Assembly (NCBI GenBank): GCA_910588195.1
Contig: CAJUPN010000007.1
Span: 38,367 to 102,366, forward strand
Length of the DNA stretch: 64,000 nt
Direction of reading: 5' to 3'
Source of the DNA: an uncultured Bacilli bacterium
GTDB taxonomy: Bacteria > Bacillota_I > Bacilli_A > RF39 > UBA660
A program made the position numbers and the translations under genes. Within the stretch, counting starts at the first letter, position 1, and each line of letters begins with the position of its first letter. The notes under the pieces were generated by a model. It searched no databases. It worked only from the letters and a program-made list of their open reading frames with translations, and was not told the origin of the DNA. Shown here one piece after another: positions 56,858-64,000 of this stretch.

Positions 56858-58906
56858 TTATGGAGAAGTATAGGATATTGTTACATTATTTTTAGATATT
56901 TTATATAAAATACTGCCTTTATCTTGCGTATTTTTAAATTTAATATTAAGTTTATTTAAAGTTTCAATTGTTTCATTATTTGGATGATTATATCGATTTT
57001 TTCTGCCACTAGATATTATAGAATCTTTAACTTTTATTTTATCAAGAAATTCTTCACTACTAGAGGTCTTACTTCCGTGATGTCCTAATTTAATTAAATC
57101 TGCTTTAATTTTATATTTCTTTAGAATATCTAATTCAACTTTCTTACTAGCATCTCCCATAAAAAGAATATTGTAATTATAAACATTAAGTAGTGATATT
57201 ATCGAATTATCATTTTCATTATCATAATTTATTCCAGTATCAAGTAGTTTGAAATTTAGTTTACCTTTATAAGATTTTGTAAGCATCTTCTTGGGTATTT
57301 GTTTTTCTAAATAATTAACTTCCCCTTTATTAATTATCACATTATCAACTTTTATGTTATTAAGCAAATTTAAAATTTCTCCTCCATGATCTTGATCACC
57401 ATGGGTGATAAGACAATAATTAATTTTTGAAACTCCTATACTATGCAAAAACATAATGGTATTATCAGTTATATAATACTTTTTTCCTACTTGCCAATCT
57501 TCCTTTTTAAGATCTATCTTCCCCCCTGTATCAATTAAAATACATTCTCTTCCTTTTTTTATTACGATTGAGTCTCCTTGACCTACATCTAAAAAGTAGA
57601 TATAGCAATTAGGATCTATTATAGTAACTATTTTATTTATAACTATAAGTATAATTATTAATAACAAATAGACTTTTTTATAAGATTTAAAAAATAGAGT
57701 TAGAAAAAGATAGTACATTATAATGAAAATAAAGTTTATTTTTGGAACTACTATACTAATATTTAGTAGGTATGGTGTTAGAAGTTCAAGTAAGTTTATT
57801 ACTAATAGAAGTATATTATCTAGAGGAAATATAAAGAATGAAAGCATGCTTAAAGGATATAATATTAAACTTACTAATGGCACTATAACTAAATTGTTGA
57901 TAATTGTAAAAAGATTAAACTCATAATTATTTATTAGTGTAATTGGAAGACTAAAAAGAAAGGCAATAAGAGATACTTTAATCATCTTTGTAATGTAATT
58001 ACCTTTGATTAAATAAGAATATTTTATTAAAGAAAATGATACTATACTTGAATAAAGAAATCCTATATTATAAAGAAAGTTAGGAAATATTATTAATATT
58101 AATGAAATATCTAATAATAAAACATTTAAAACATCTATATTAAAATCGAGTCTTCTATTAGTATATATAAGTATAAATAAACCAATACTTCTTATTATGC
58201 TTGCTTGGAAGTTTGTTATAAATACATAAAAACATAAGAAAACAATGACAATTAAGTACGACAAACTTTCTTTTAGTTTTAGTTTTTTTAATACTTTTAA
58301 AATAACGGAAGATAATAAAGAAATATGCATTCCAGATATAGCAAAAATGTGTGATACTCCAAGTTTTTGGAAACTATTCTTTATTTCTTCATCCATTAAG
58401 CTTTTATCACCAATAATTAAGGCTAGTAAATAATCTTGACTTTTATAATTACTTATATGTCTTTTTAGCCAATTTTTTATTTTGTAGTGAATTTTAATTT
58501 TATTGTTTATAACTGTGTACTTTTGAACAGAGAGAGTAAAATTAATATTATTTTGTTTTAAATATTTTTTATAATTGAATGTATTAGGTATAGTATTATT
58601 GAGTGGTTCACTTAATACACCTGTTATTGCTATCTCTATTCCTTCATCTATTTTTTTTAGATAATCTTGCTCTTCTTTAGTTTTTATATAATAAGTACAT
58701 TTTATTTTTTCTTTACCTTTCAAAATAAAGGTGAATTTATCACCATCAACTTTATAATTTAGTAAAACCCCTTTAAACTCTTTTTCACTTATATCATATT
58801 TACTTTTTTTCGGTAAAGATACCCTAAAAAAAGTAACTCCAAATACCATAAGTAATAGAATAAAATAAATATAATTATACTGTAATATAGTCTTTAATCT
58901 TAACAA
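56858..58906 (-). CDS. comEC: ComEC-type DNA uptake channel with metallo-beta-lactamase domain
   Basis: A 682-residue protein that carries single-stranded DNA across the membrane during competence. Two N-terminal helices flank an OB-like DUF4131 part. The Competence domain is seen from about residue 190 (LALIIGDKSLMDEEIKNSFQ, LGVSHIFAISGMHISLLSSV) with some eight helices. The C-terminal MBL domain has FLDVGQGDSIVIKKG, LIDTGG, LITHGDQDHGGEI, FMGDASKK and LGHHGSKTSSSEEF, so its metal site looks complete. The TTG start at 58906 is nine bases from AGGAG and overlaps comEA by 32 bp. Confidence 0.93.
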   Translation of the reverse strand: MLRLKTILQYNYIYFILLLMVFGVTFFRVSLPKKSKYDISEKEFKGVLLNYKVDGDKFTFILKGKEKIKCTYYIKTKEEQDYLKKIDEGIEIAITGVLSEPLNNTIPNTFNYKKYLKQNNINFTLSVQKYTVINNKIKIHYKIKNWLKRHISNYKSQDYLLALIIGDKSLMDEEIKNSFQKLGVSHIFAISGMHISLLSSVILKVLKKLKLKESLSYLIVIVFLCFYVFITNFQASIIRSIGLFILIYTNRRLDFNIDVLNVLLLDISLILIIFPNFLYNIGFLYSSIVSFSLIKYSYLIKGNYITKMIKVSLIAFLFSLPITLINNYEFNLFTIINNLVIVPLVSLILYPLSMLSFFIFPLDNILLLVINLLELLTPYLLNISIVVPKINFIFIIMYYLFLTLFFKSYKKVYLLLIIILIVINKIVTIIDPNCYIYFLDVGQGDSIVIKKGRECILIDTGGKIDLKKEDWQVGKKYYITDNTIMFLHSIGVSKINYCLITHGDQDHGGEILNLLNNIKVDNVIINKGEVNYLEKQIPKKMLTKSYKGKLNFKLLDTGINYDNENDNSIISLLNVYNYNILFMGDASKKVELDILKKYKIKADLIKLGHHGSKTSSSEEFLDKIKVKDSIISSGRKNRYNHPNNETIETLNKLNIKFKNTQDKGSILYKISKNNVTISYTSP

Positions 58907-59510
58907 AAAGTGCTTCTCCTATGCCATTTACATTAATTATATCTTCAATTTTATTAAAGCGATTCTCATTTCGATAAATGATAATAGAATCTGCTTTACT
59001 TTCTCCGATATTAGGAATCTTCATAAGTTCTTCTTTAGATGCAGTATTAATATTAATCAGTTTATTTTCTTCTTTTTCATCATCACAGCTGTTTATAATT
59101 CTTGTTGTGCAAATTGTATTATTGCTATTTGTAGTTGATGTAGTCGTCTTTTTAGTAGTAAGTTCTGATTTAGTATTAACTATTATAACCATTTCACTTT
59201 TTACTTTCTCTGACAAGTTAATGTTACTTGTTGTTGCATTTTTGCTAAGACCTCCAGCCATATCAATTATATCTTTTATTATATTATTTTCATTTACAAG
59301 ATATACTCCTGGATTCTTAACAGCACCTTTGATATCCACATAAAATTCGTGAGGAATGTTTTTTTCTTCTGTTTCACACAAGCATTCTTCATTTGCATAA
59401 ACAGTATTATCTTTTGGTAAATTAAGATAACTGATTAAGCAAATAATAGCTACAGTACAAATAAAAACCAAACTTATTATTTTATTTTTGTGATTTTCTA
59501 TTATTCTCAT
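58875..59510 (-). CDS. comEA: ComEA-type DNA-binding competence protein
   Basis: A 211-residue membrane-anchored DNA receptor. It has an N-terminal helix (IISLVFICTVAIICLISYL), an SLBB domain (YVDIKGAVKNPGVYLVNENN, IIDMAGGLSKNATTSNINLS), a Thr/Ser linker and the C-terminal helix-hairpin-helix pair (ININTASKEELMKIPNIGES, KADSIIIYRNENRFNKIEDI). GGAGGTGAAAA precedes the ATG. With comEC and the prepilin peptidase/PilC pair elsewhere in the window it suggests natural transformation. Confidence 0.95.
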   Translation of the reverse strand: MRIIENHKNKIISLVFICTVAIICLISYLNLPKDNTVYANEECLCETEEKNIPHEFYVDIKGAVKNPGVYLVNENNIIKDIIDMAGGLSKNATTSNINLSEKVKSEMVIIVNTKSELTTKKTTTSTTNSNNTICTTRIINSCDDEKEENKLININTASKEELMKIPNIGESKADSIIIYRNENRFNKIEDIINVNGIGEALFVKIKDYITV

Positions 59511-59560
59511 TTTTCACCTCCTATATATCTATTACCTAAATATTCTTAAATTACTTCAAC

Positions 59561-59592
59561 AAAAAAAGAGAAATTATTTATTTTCTCCTTTT
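59561..59592 (-). terminator. Intrinsic terminator of the yfmF-yfmH operon
   Basis: GAGAAA/TTTCTC (59568-59587) with a loop holding the yfmH stop codon is followed on the minus strand by TTTTTTTG. Confidence 0.75.
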
Positions 59593-60872
59593 TTCTTTTT
59601 TAAAACAAGTATAGACATATTTTTGTTATTTATTTTACTAGCAATCTTTTTAGCTATTTTAATATTTAAATCATTATAAATATTAAATAAATTAGCATTA
59701 AATTCACCAAATTCTAAAATATCAGATTGAATAAGATTATTAGTTTCCTCAATATCATCAAAGCATTGTATTAAATTACTTATAGCAACTTTTTTCTTGC
59801 GAATTAATTCTTCTTCATCAATATCGAAGTTTTTTATAGCTTCTTTCATTAAATTAATATATCTTTTAGGATAAGGTGTTTCAGCAATAATATTTACTAA
59901 TATGTGATTTTCTAAGTAAGTTCTCGAAACAGATAATCCATCAGTAATTATATTCCCACTTATAAGACTTTCCTTAATTTTACTTGTTCTTCCAAACATA
60001 GCATTAGTTAATATATTTATATATACATTTTCTTGTAATCGCGTTAATTTTAAAGCTGAAAAAGATGAGTAAGGAATTTTTATACCAATATTTACTTTTT
60101 CATTTTCAACATTTTCTTTTACTTCTTCATATTCAGTGACAACTGTATTTGGTTCTTTATCAGTTATAACAGTAAAACTTTCTTTGCGAGAAAATTTCTT
60201 TTTCGCTTGGTTTTCTTCTATTATAGCCATTGCTTCATCAGGGTTAAAATTTCCAGTAATTGTTACGAACATATTTGATGGATGATAAAAAGTTTTATAA
60301 GCATTTTCTAAATCCTCTAATTCAATACTCTTAACATCTTCTTCAGATCCAGAAATTTTATTTTTGGTTTTATCTTTGTGAAGCATATTTTCAAAAGATT
60401 TAAATATTAATTTTGTCTCTATCTCATCTTCATACATTTTTACTTCTTCAGTGATTATTCCTTTTTCTTCTTCGACCATTTTCTTTGTATAGTATGGTGT
60501 TTGAACGAAGTCAAGAAGTGTTTCTAAATTTTTTTTAAATTTATCATAGCCAAAGACCTCATAACAAGTTACATTAAAAGTTGTGTAAGCATTTACGTCA
60601 GATCCCAAATCTACGAAATAGTCAGTAGCATCTACATTCCCTTTCATTTTAAAGGTTAAATGTTCTAAAAAGTGTGCTGTTCCATTTGGAACACTTATTG
60701 CTTTTTTAGAATTTGTTTTTTTAAATTCTGTATCTTTAGAACCAAATTTGGTACTAAAAGTTATATAAAAGTTTTTTACTTTATTATTGGGTAATAAAAA
60801 AACTTTTAACCCATTTGATAGTGTTTCTGTAATGATTGTTTCTTCTAATCCAGCAAGTTTAGTTTTCTTCAT
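59574..60872 (-). CDS. yfmH: M16 zinc peptidase, YfmH-like
   Basis: A 432-residue M16-family protein. The inverted zinc motif HFLEH lies in NGTAHFLEHLTFKMKGNVDA, with the third ligand in EEKGIITEEVKMYEDE, so it is predicted active. The ATG at 60872 has AAGGTG six bases before it and overlaps yfmF by 14 bp; a frame starting at 60881 is less likely. In Bacillus subtilis yfmF/yfmH homologues are linked to EF-P modification (recalled); its role here is inferred. Normal length. Confidence 0.88.
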   Translation of the reverse strand: MKKTKLAGLEETIITETLSNGLKVFLLPNNKVKNFYITFSTKFGSKDTEFKKTNSKKAISVPNGTAHFLEHLTFKMKGNVDATDYFVDLGSDVNAYTTFNVTCYEVFGYDKFKKNLETLLDFVQTPYYTKKMVEEEKGIITEEVKMYEDEIETKLIFKSFENMLHKDKTKNKISGSEEDVKSIELEDLENAYKTFYHPSNMFVTITGNFNPDEAMAIIEENQAKKKFSRKESFTVITDKEPNTVVTEYEEVKENVENEKVNIGIKIPYSSFSALKLTRLQENVYINILTNAMFGRTSKIKESLISGNIITDGLSVSRTYLENHILVNIIAETPYPKRYINLMKEAIKNFDIDEEELIRKKKVAISNLIQCFDDIEETNNLIQSDILEFGEFNANLFNIYNDLNIKIAKKIASKINNKNMSILVLKKKKGENK

Positions 60873-62127
60873 TAAAATCACCTTCTAACACATATATTGT
60901 GTTTAATTTTATTTTTTTACTTAAGTTCTTAACATCTTTAAGAGTTACTTCTTTATATTTACTAATTCTAATATCCATAGGATCTAACTCGGCCATATAG
61001 TTAAATAAGTAGTTGGCAATTATGCGGTTTTGATAATCAAAGGCCATGTTAACAGATGATATTGAAGATGTTATTGCATGAGTTAATTCTTCTTCTGTTA
61101 CTTCTTTTTTCATTTCATTTACGGAAGATTGAATTAATTTTTTGGCTTTTTCGATATTGTCTTTATCTACAGATGTAGTTATAATTAATAAATTATCATA
61201 TTTATTATAAATACTTTGAACTCCATAACAAAGAGAATTTTTATTTCTTAAGTTTTGGGCCAATTTTGTTTCAAGAGCTCCTCCACCTAAAATCATATTA
61301 TATATTTGCATGATATATTTTCTTTCATGTTCATTTAAAGAAACTGTATTATAAATGTATATAATTTGACTTTGAGCATCAGCACTTTTATCAGTTTTCT
61401 TTCGCATTTTTGGATAAACTTTATTATTTACAAATAAATCTAATTTATGATTTTTTATAGTTTTAAAATGGGCATACTTGTTAATTAAATCTATTACTGT
61501 ACTCTCTTCAAAGTCCCCAATTATGAATATATCTATATAATCATGATTTAATGAATGAATATATTCTTTATAAACTTGAGTTGGAGTAATGTCTTCAATT
61601 TGCTTTTTTGTTCCTACAATATTTTTTGAAGAAATAGATTTTGGGTCCATAAATTCTAAAGCATTAACAATAGCTTTCTTTTTAGGATCTTCTTGAATAT
61701 TTGAAAGTTCTGATATTAGTCTTTTTTTTACAACTTCTAAAGTATCAGCGTCAAATTCTTCTCCCTTTATATTTGGATTAAAAATTAAATCAAAGGGTAA
61801 AGATAAGGCCTCTTCAAAGTATTCATCTTTTGTAAATTTTGGATTTAAAAATTCTAGATTTATAGAGGATATTATTTGATTTCCTAATTTAATAGATTCT
61901 GAATATATAACTGCATTATATAATTCTTCTTCTTTTAAATTCAAAGCTCTTTTCGTTTTATAGTTTTTACTATTTTCAGTTAAAAGTTCAAAAAGTGCTG
62001 TTCTAGAAGACGTTGTTTCACTGTTAAAATTATTACGAAAAATTATTTCCATTCGAATAGTTTTAAACTTATCTGTTTTAATTGTATGTATATTGTAAGA
62101 CCCATTTTTATGTAGTTTATATTTCAT
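60859..62127 (-). CDS. yfmF: M16-fold peptidase-like protein without zinc motif, YfmF-like
   Basis: A 422-residue M16-fold protein. The N-terminal region reads MEIIFRNNFNSETTSSRTAL, FELLTENSKNY where a true peptidase has HxxEH, so the zinc site is absent. A second-domain signature is MILGGGALETKLAQNLRNKN, SLCYGVQS. Such partners pair with an active M16 subunit, here the overlapping yfmH. CTGAGGTG precedes the ATG. It is transcribed divergently from deoD. Confidence 0.87.
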   Translation of the reverse strand: MKYKLHKNGSYNIHTIKTDKFKTIRMEIIFRNNFNSETTSSRTALFELLTENSKNYKTKRALNLKEEELYNAVIYSESIKLGNQIISSINLEFLNPKFTKDEYFEEALSLPFDLIFNPNIKGEEFDADTLEVVKKRLISELSNIQEDPKKKAIVNALEFMDPKSISSKNIVGTKKQIEDITPTQVYKEYIHSLNHDYIDIFIIGDFEESTVIDLINKYAHFKTIKNHKLDLFVNNKVYPKMRKKTDKSADAQSQIIYIYNTVSLNEHERKYIMQIYNMILGGGALETKLAQNLRNKNSLCYGVQSIYNKYDNLLIITTSVDKDNIEKAKKLIQSSVNEMKKEVTEEELTHAITSSISSVNMAFDYQNRIIANYLFNYMAELDPMDIRISKYKEVTLKDVKNLSKKIKLNTIYVLEGDFNEEN

Positions 62128-62218
62128 GTTTTACACCTCAGTTTTTATTATACGTAAAATTCTATTTTTTATAATGGTATTATAACATAGGTATGTTATT
62201 ATTAATATAGGTGATATA

Positions 62219-62941
62219 ATGGAACCATTACATATAGTTACAGAAAAAGAAAATATTGCTCCCAGAGTATTATTTCCAGGGGATCCTTTACGTGCTCAAT
62301 ATATTGCAGAAAAGTTTTTAGTAGATGCAAGATTAGTTAATAAAGTTAGAAATATGTATGCTTTTACAGGATACTATAAAGACACTTTAGTAACTGTTAT
62401 GGGTCATGGAATGGGTTGTCCTTCAATTGGACTTTATGCTTATGAATTATTTCATTTTTATGGTGTTGAAAAAATTATTAGAATTGGTTCTTCAGGAGCA
62501 TTTAGACCTGATATAAAAAAATTAGATATTTGTCTTTCAACAGGATCTTATTCTGAATCTTCTTTTGCTTATCATTGGAGTAAATCAAGAGATAAGTTTT
62601 TTGAATCTTCTTTAGAATTGAATAAAGTTATTTTGGGTGTAGCAGAAGAAATTGGAATACCTATAAAAGTTGGTCCAACACTTACAAGTGATACATTTGA
62701 TCCTTATCATCCAATTGATCATATCATTAGTGTTTGCCCAATAAAAAATGAATTAACAGCCATTGAAATGGAAGGATTTGCTTTAATGCATGTTGCAAAA
62801 ACAGAAGGTAAGAAAGCAACAATGTTAGCCACTGTTGTAGATTCTCAGTTTGAACCAGAAAATATCATTACACCAGAGATGCGTGAAAATAATTTAGATA
62901 AAATGATTTATCTTGCACTTGAAGCAATTATAAAAGATTAA
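62219..62941 (+). CDS. deoD: Purine nucleoside phosphorylase, DeoD type
   Basis: A 240-residue hexameric-type enzyme that splits purine (deoxy)nucleosides with phosphate. It shows ENIAPRVLFPGDPLRAQYIA (phosphate loop), GHGMGCPSIGLYAYELFHFY, IIRIGSSGAFRPDIKKLDIC, the active-site VEMEGFAL-like segment (TAIEMEGFALMHVAK), and a conserved Asp in TVVDSQFEPE. TATAATGG lies at the start codon and AGGTGATATA serves as ribosome site. It ends in a hairpin shared with the opposite gene. Confidence 0.96.
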   Translation: MEPLHIVTEKENIAPRVLFPGDPLRAQYIAEKFLVDARLVNKVRNMYAFTGYYKDTLVTVMGHGMGCPSIGLYAYELFHFYGVEKIIRIGSSGAFRPDIKKLDICLSTGSYSESSFAYHWSKSRDKFFESSLELNKVILGVAEEIGIPIKVGPTLTSDTFDPYHPIDHIISVCPIKNELTAIEMEGFALMHVAKTEGKKATMLATVVDSQFEPENIITPEMRENNLDKMIYLALEAIIKD

Positions 62942-62969
62942 AGAGATTATTATAAATCTCTTTTTATTT
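62940..62969. terminator. Bidirectional terminator between deoD and the converging gene
   Basis: AAAGAGATT (62940-62948) pairs with AATCTCTTT (62955-62963) and TTATTTG follows on the plus strand; the minus-strand flank is AT-rich. Confidence 0.8.
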
Positions 62970-63860
62970 GTTTTTGTAAGCCAAAGATTTAGCTTCAATA
63001 ATTTTTTCTTTAAAAGAGGCACGAGTTTTTAATAAATTAAAAGTCTCATCAATATACAACTTATCAGCAAGTTCAAATGGTTCCTCTAAATTTTCTTTTA
63101 CTAATAATTCATATATATTTTCGAAAGCATCTTCATCACTTACTTCACTTTGAAGATACTCATATAATGTTTTAAAATCACGCTTTTTTATTAAAGTTTG
63201 AATTTCAAATTCTGATAAATGAGAAATTAGTTTACTTTGTCTAGCTAATACATCTGCTAGAGACATTCCTTTAATATCCTTGATATACTCTTCTAATAAT
63301 TCAATTACTCCAAATATATTATCAATTACCGACTCTCGATGCATAAAGTTGGCATATGGGTTGTATGATTTTTGACTAGGCTTTATGGCAACCATTGGTA
63401 AATAATGCTTATAACATTTATGAGTATTATAAGATATTGAATCATCAATCAAGGCAATCCACCCAATATTGAATTCTGTATTTTTTAAGTAATACTCTTG
63501 GAATGTTTTGACTTTATTGCTATTAAAAAATGCTCCCATATTATATTCTGTGTTGGTATTGTAATCGTATATCCCACCATAAAAAAATGATGTACCTAAT
63601 AAAATATCTTCATTTGTAAATTTGGCTAGTTCATCCAAAATATTCTTTATTTGTTCAGCTTTTTGATTATGCGATGAAATACAAATATAAGCTTTTTGTC
63701 CACCAAATTGTTTTCTTAATATATCAATTAAATTTATAAATATTTCAGCAGATGTTTCTGTTATCATATCGCTTGTCCCATGGGAATCTAACATTATTGC
63801 AATAGATTGTGGTGCTTTTGATTCTTCTAGTGTATTATCAAAACTATATTCTTTTTGCAT
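62964..63860 (-). CDS. Hypothetical cytosolic protein (possible HAD-like fold)
   Basis: A 298-residue protein. The ATG at 63860 (MQKEYSFDNTLEESKAPQSI) follows GGTGG by seven bases; a longer frame to 63962 adds a low-quality hydrophobic start and is rejected. It shows SIAIMLDSHGTSDMITETSA, KAYICISSHNQKAEQI, and GWIALIDDSISYNTH. The LD-T/S and IDD elements recall HAD-type phosphatases, but the match is weak. The C-terminal third is helical (FETQTLIKKRDFKTLYEYLQ-like). Family not recognised. Confidence 0.55.
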   Translation of the reverse strand: MQKEYSFDNTLEESKAPQSIAIMLDSHGTSDMITETSAEIFINLIDILRKQFGGQKAYICISSHNQKAEQIKNILDELAKFTNEDILLGTSFFYGGIYDYNTNTEYNMGAFFNSNKVKTFQEYYLKNTEFNIGWIALIDDSISYNTHKCYKHYLPMVAIKPSQKSYNPYANFMHRESVIDNIFGVIELLEEYIKDIKGMSLADVLARQSKLISHLSEFEIQTLIKKRDFKTLYEYLQSEVSDEDAFENIYELLVKENLEEPFELADKLYIDETFNLLKTRASFKEKIIEAKSLAYKNK

Positions 63861-63942
63861 TGTTAAACCACCCATCTTTGTAAACAATATAATGTTTTTC
63901 ATTTTTATTATAACACAAAATCTATATGAGAATATTATTTTT

Positions 63943-63977
63943 AAATAATAAAAACTACGCATTAAATACGTAGTTTT
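63943..63977 (-). terminator. Intrinsic terminator of a gene beyond the right edge
   Basis: AAAACTACG (63951-63959) pairs with CGTAGTTTT (63969-63977). On the minus strand TTATTATTTAAAAAT follows. It most likely ends a minus-strand gene that starts outside the window. Confidence 0.65.
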
Positions 63978-63981
63978 CTCT

Positions 63982-64000
63982 GAGCCTATAAGGCTCTTTT
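63982..64000. other. Short hairpin at the right window edge
   Basis: GAGCCT (63982-63987) and AGGCTC (63991-63996) form a stem followed by TTTT at the last bases. It may be a terminator for a plus-strand transcript; the edge hides the rest. Confidence 0.5.

Noticed and set aside
1..64000. TGA as tryptophan (Mycoplasma code)
   Set aside because: Adk, SecY and the NrtR-like gene end in TGA with overlapping downstream starts, and tryptophan is encoded by TGG.

Overview
The window is a strongly AT-rich chromosomal segment from a low-GC Gram-positive bacterium. The likely source is an uncultured, small-genome Bacilli/Mollicutes-related gut lineage (RF39-like); this placement is inference. Supporting signs are the Firmicutes-type S10-spc-alpha ribosomal operon, zinc-ribbon S14 and L36, Shine-Dalgarno starts almost everywhere, and a walled-cell gene set (D,D-carboxypeptidase, GH25 and glucosaminidase-type lysozymes). 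TGA is a real stop: nudix-like regulator, adk and secY all end in TGA. This is therefore the standard bacterial code, not the Mycoplasma code. I saw no tRNA, rRNA, CRISPR array or transposase.

Region 1 (1-11.5 kb, minus strand) is an accessory toxin island. Read in the transcribed direction it holds a small unknown protein, two tandem phage tail-tip (collar) proteins with a shared N-terminus and different tips, and a 2033-residue RHS/YD-repeat protein. The RHS protein has DNRLRE-, carbohydrate-binding- and beta-trefoil-like domains and ends in a GIY-YIG-like nuclease tip. After it come an overlapping two-domain putative immunity gene, an orphan RHS tip cassette with a second putative immunity gene, and at least one more immunity paralogue; the array runs off the left edge. 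A 313-bp direct repeat lets the orphan tip replace the active tip in frame. The RHS protein has no signal peptide but sits in an operon with phage tail-tip proteins, which suggests delivery by a phage-tail-like particle whose body is not in this window.

Region 2 (11.5-18.6 kb) holds a housekeeping cluster (XTP pyrophosphatase, NrtR-like regulator, phospholipase-C-like protein, DHH phosphoesterase), several unknown small or membrane proteins, a phage-type sigma-like regulator, and a 700-bp gene-poor stretch with several inverted repeats. Two copies of a 116-bp element follow the stop codons of two unrelated genes, here and at the toxin island border.

Region 3 (18.6-28.3 kb) carries a ferritin-like protein, cell-wall enzymes, a cohesin-like surface protein, a kinase-fold protein, and a prepilin peptidase next to a PilC/ComGB-type protein.

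Region 4 (28.3-42.4 kb) is the complete S10-spc-alpha operon from rpsJ to rplQ with secY-adk-map-infA embedded. It has no rpmD (L30), an L3 with a long acidic tail, a short L24 with a basic tail, and a structured leader behind a near-consensus promoter.

Region 5 (42.4-64 kb) contains a glycosyltransferase, an SDR, an XRE-membrane regulator, a radical SAM protein, surface proteins, pnp-rpsO, a tandem methyltransferase-like pair, a VanRS-like two-component system, comEA-comEC, the yfmF-yfmH M16 peptidase pair and deoD. Most genes in this region end in visible intrinsic terminators.
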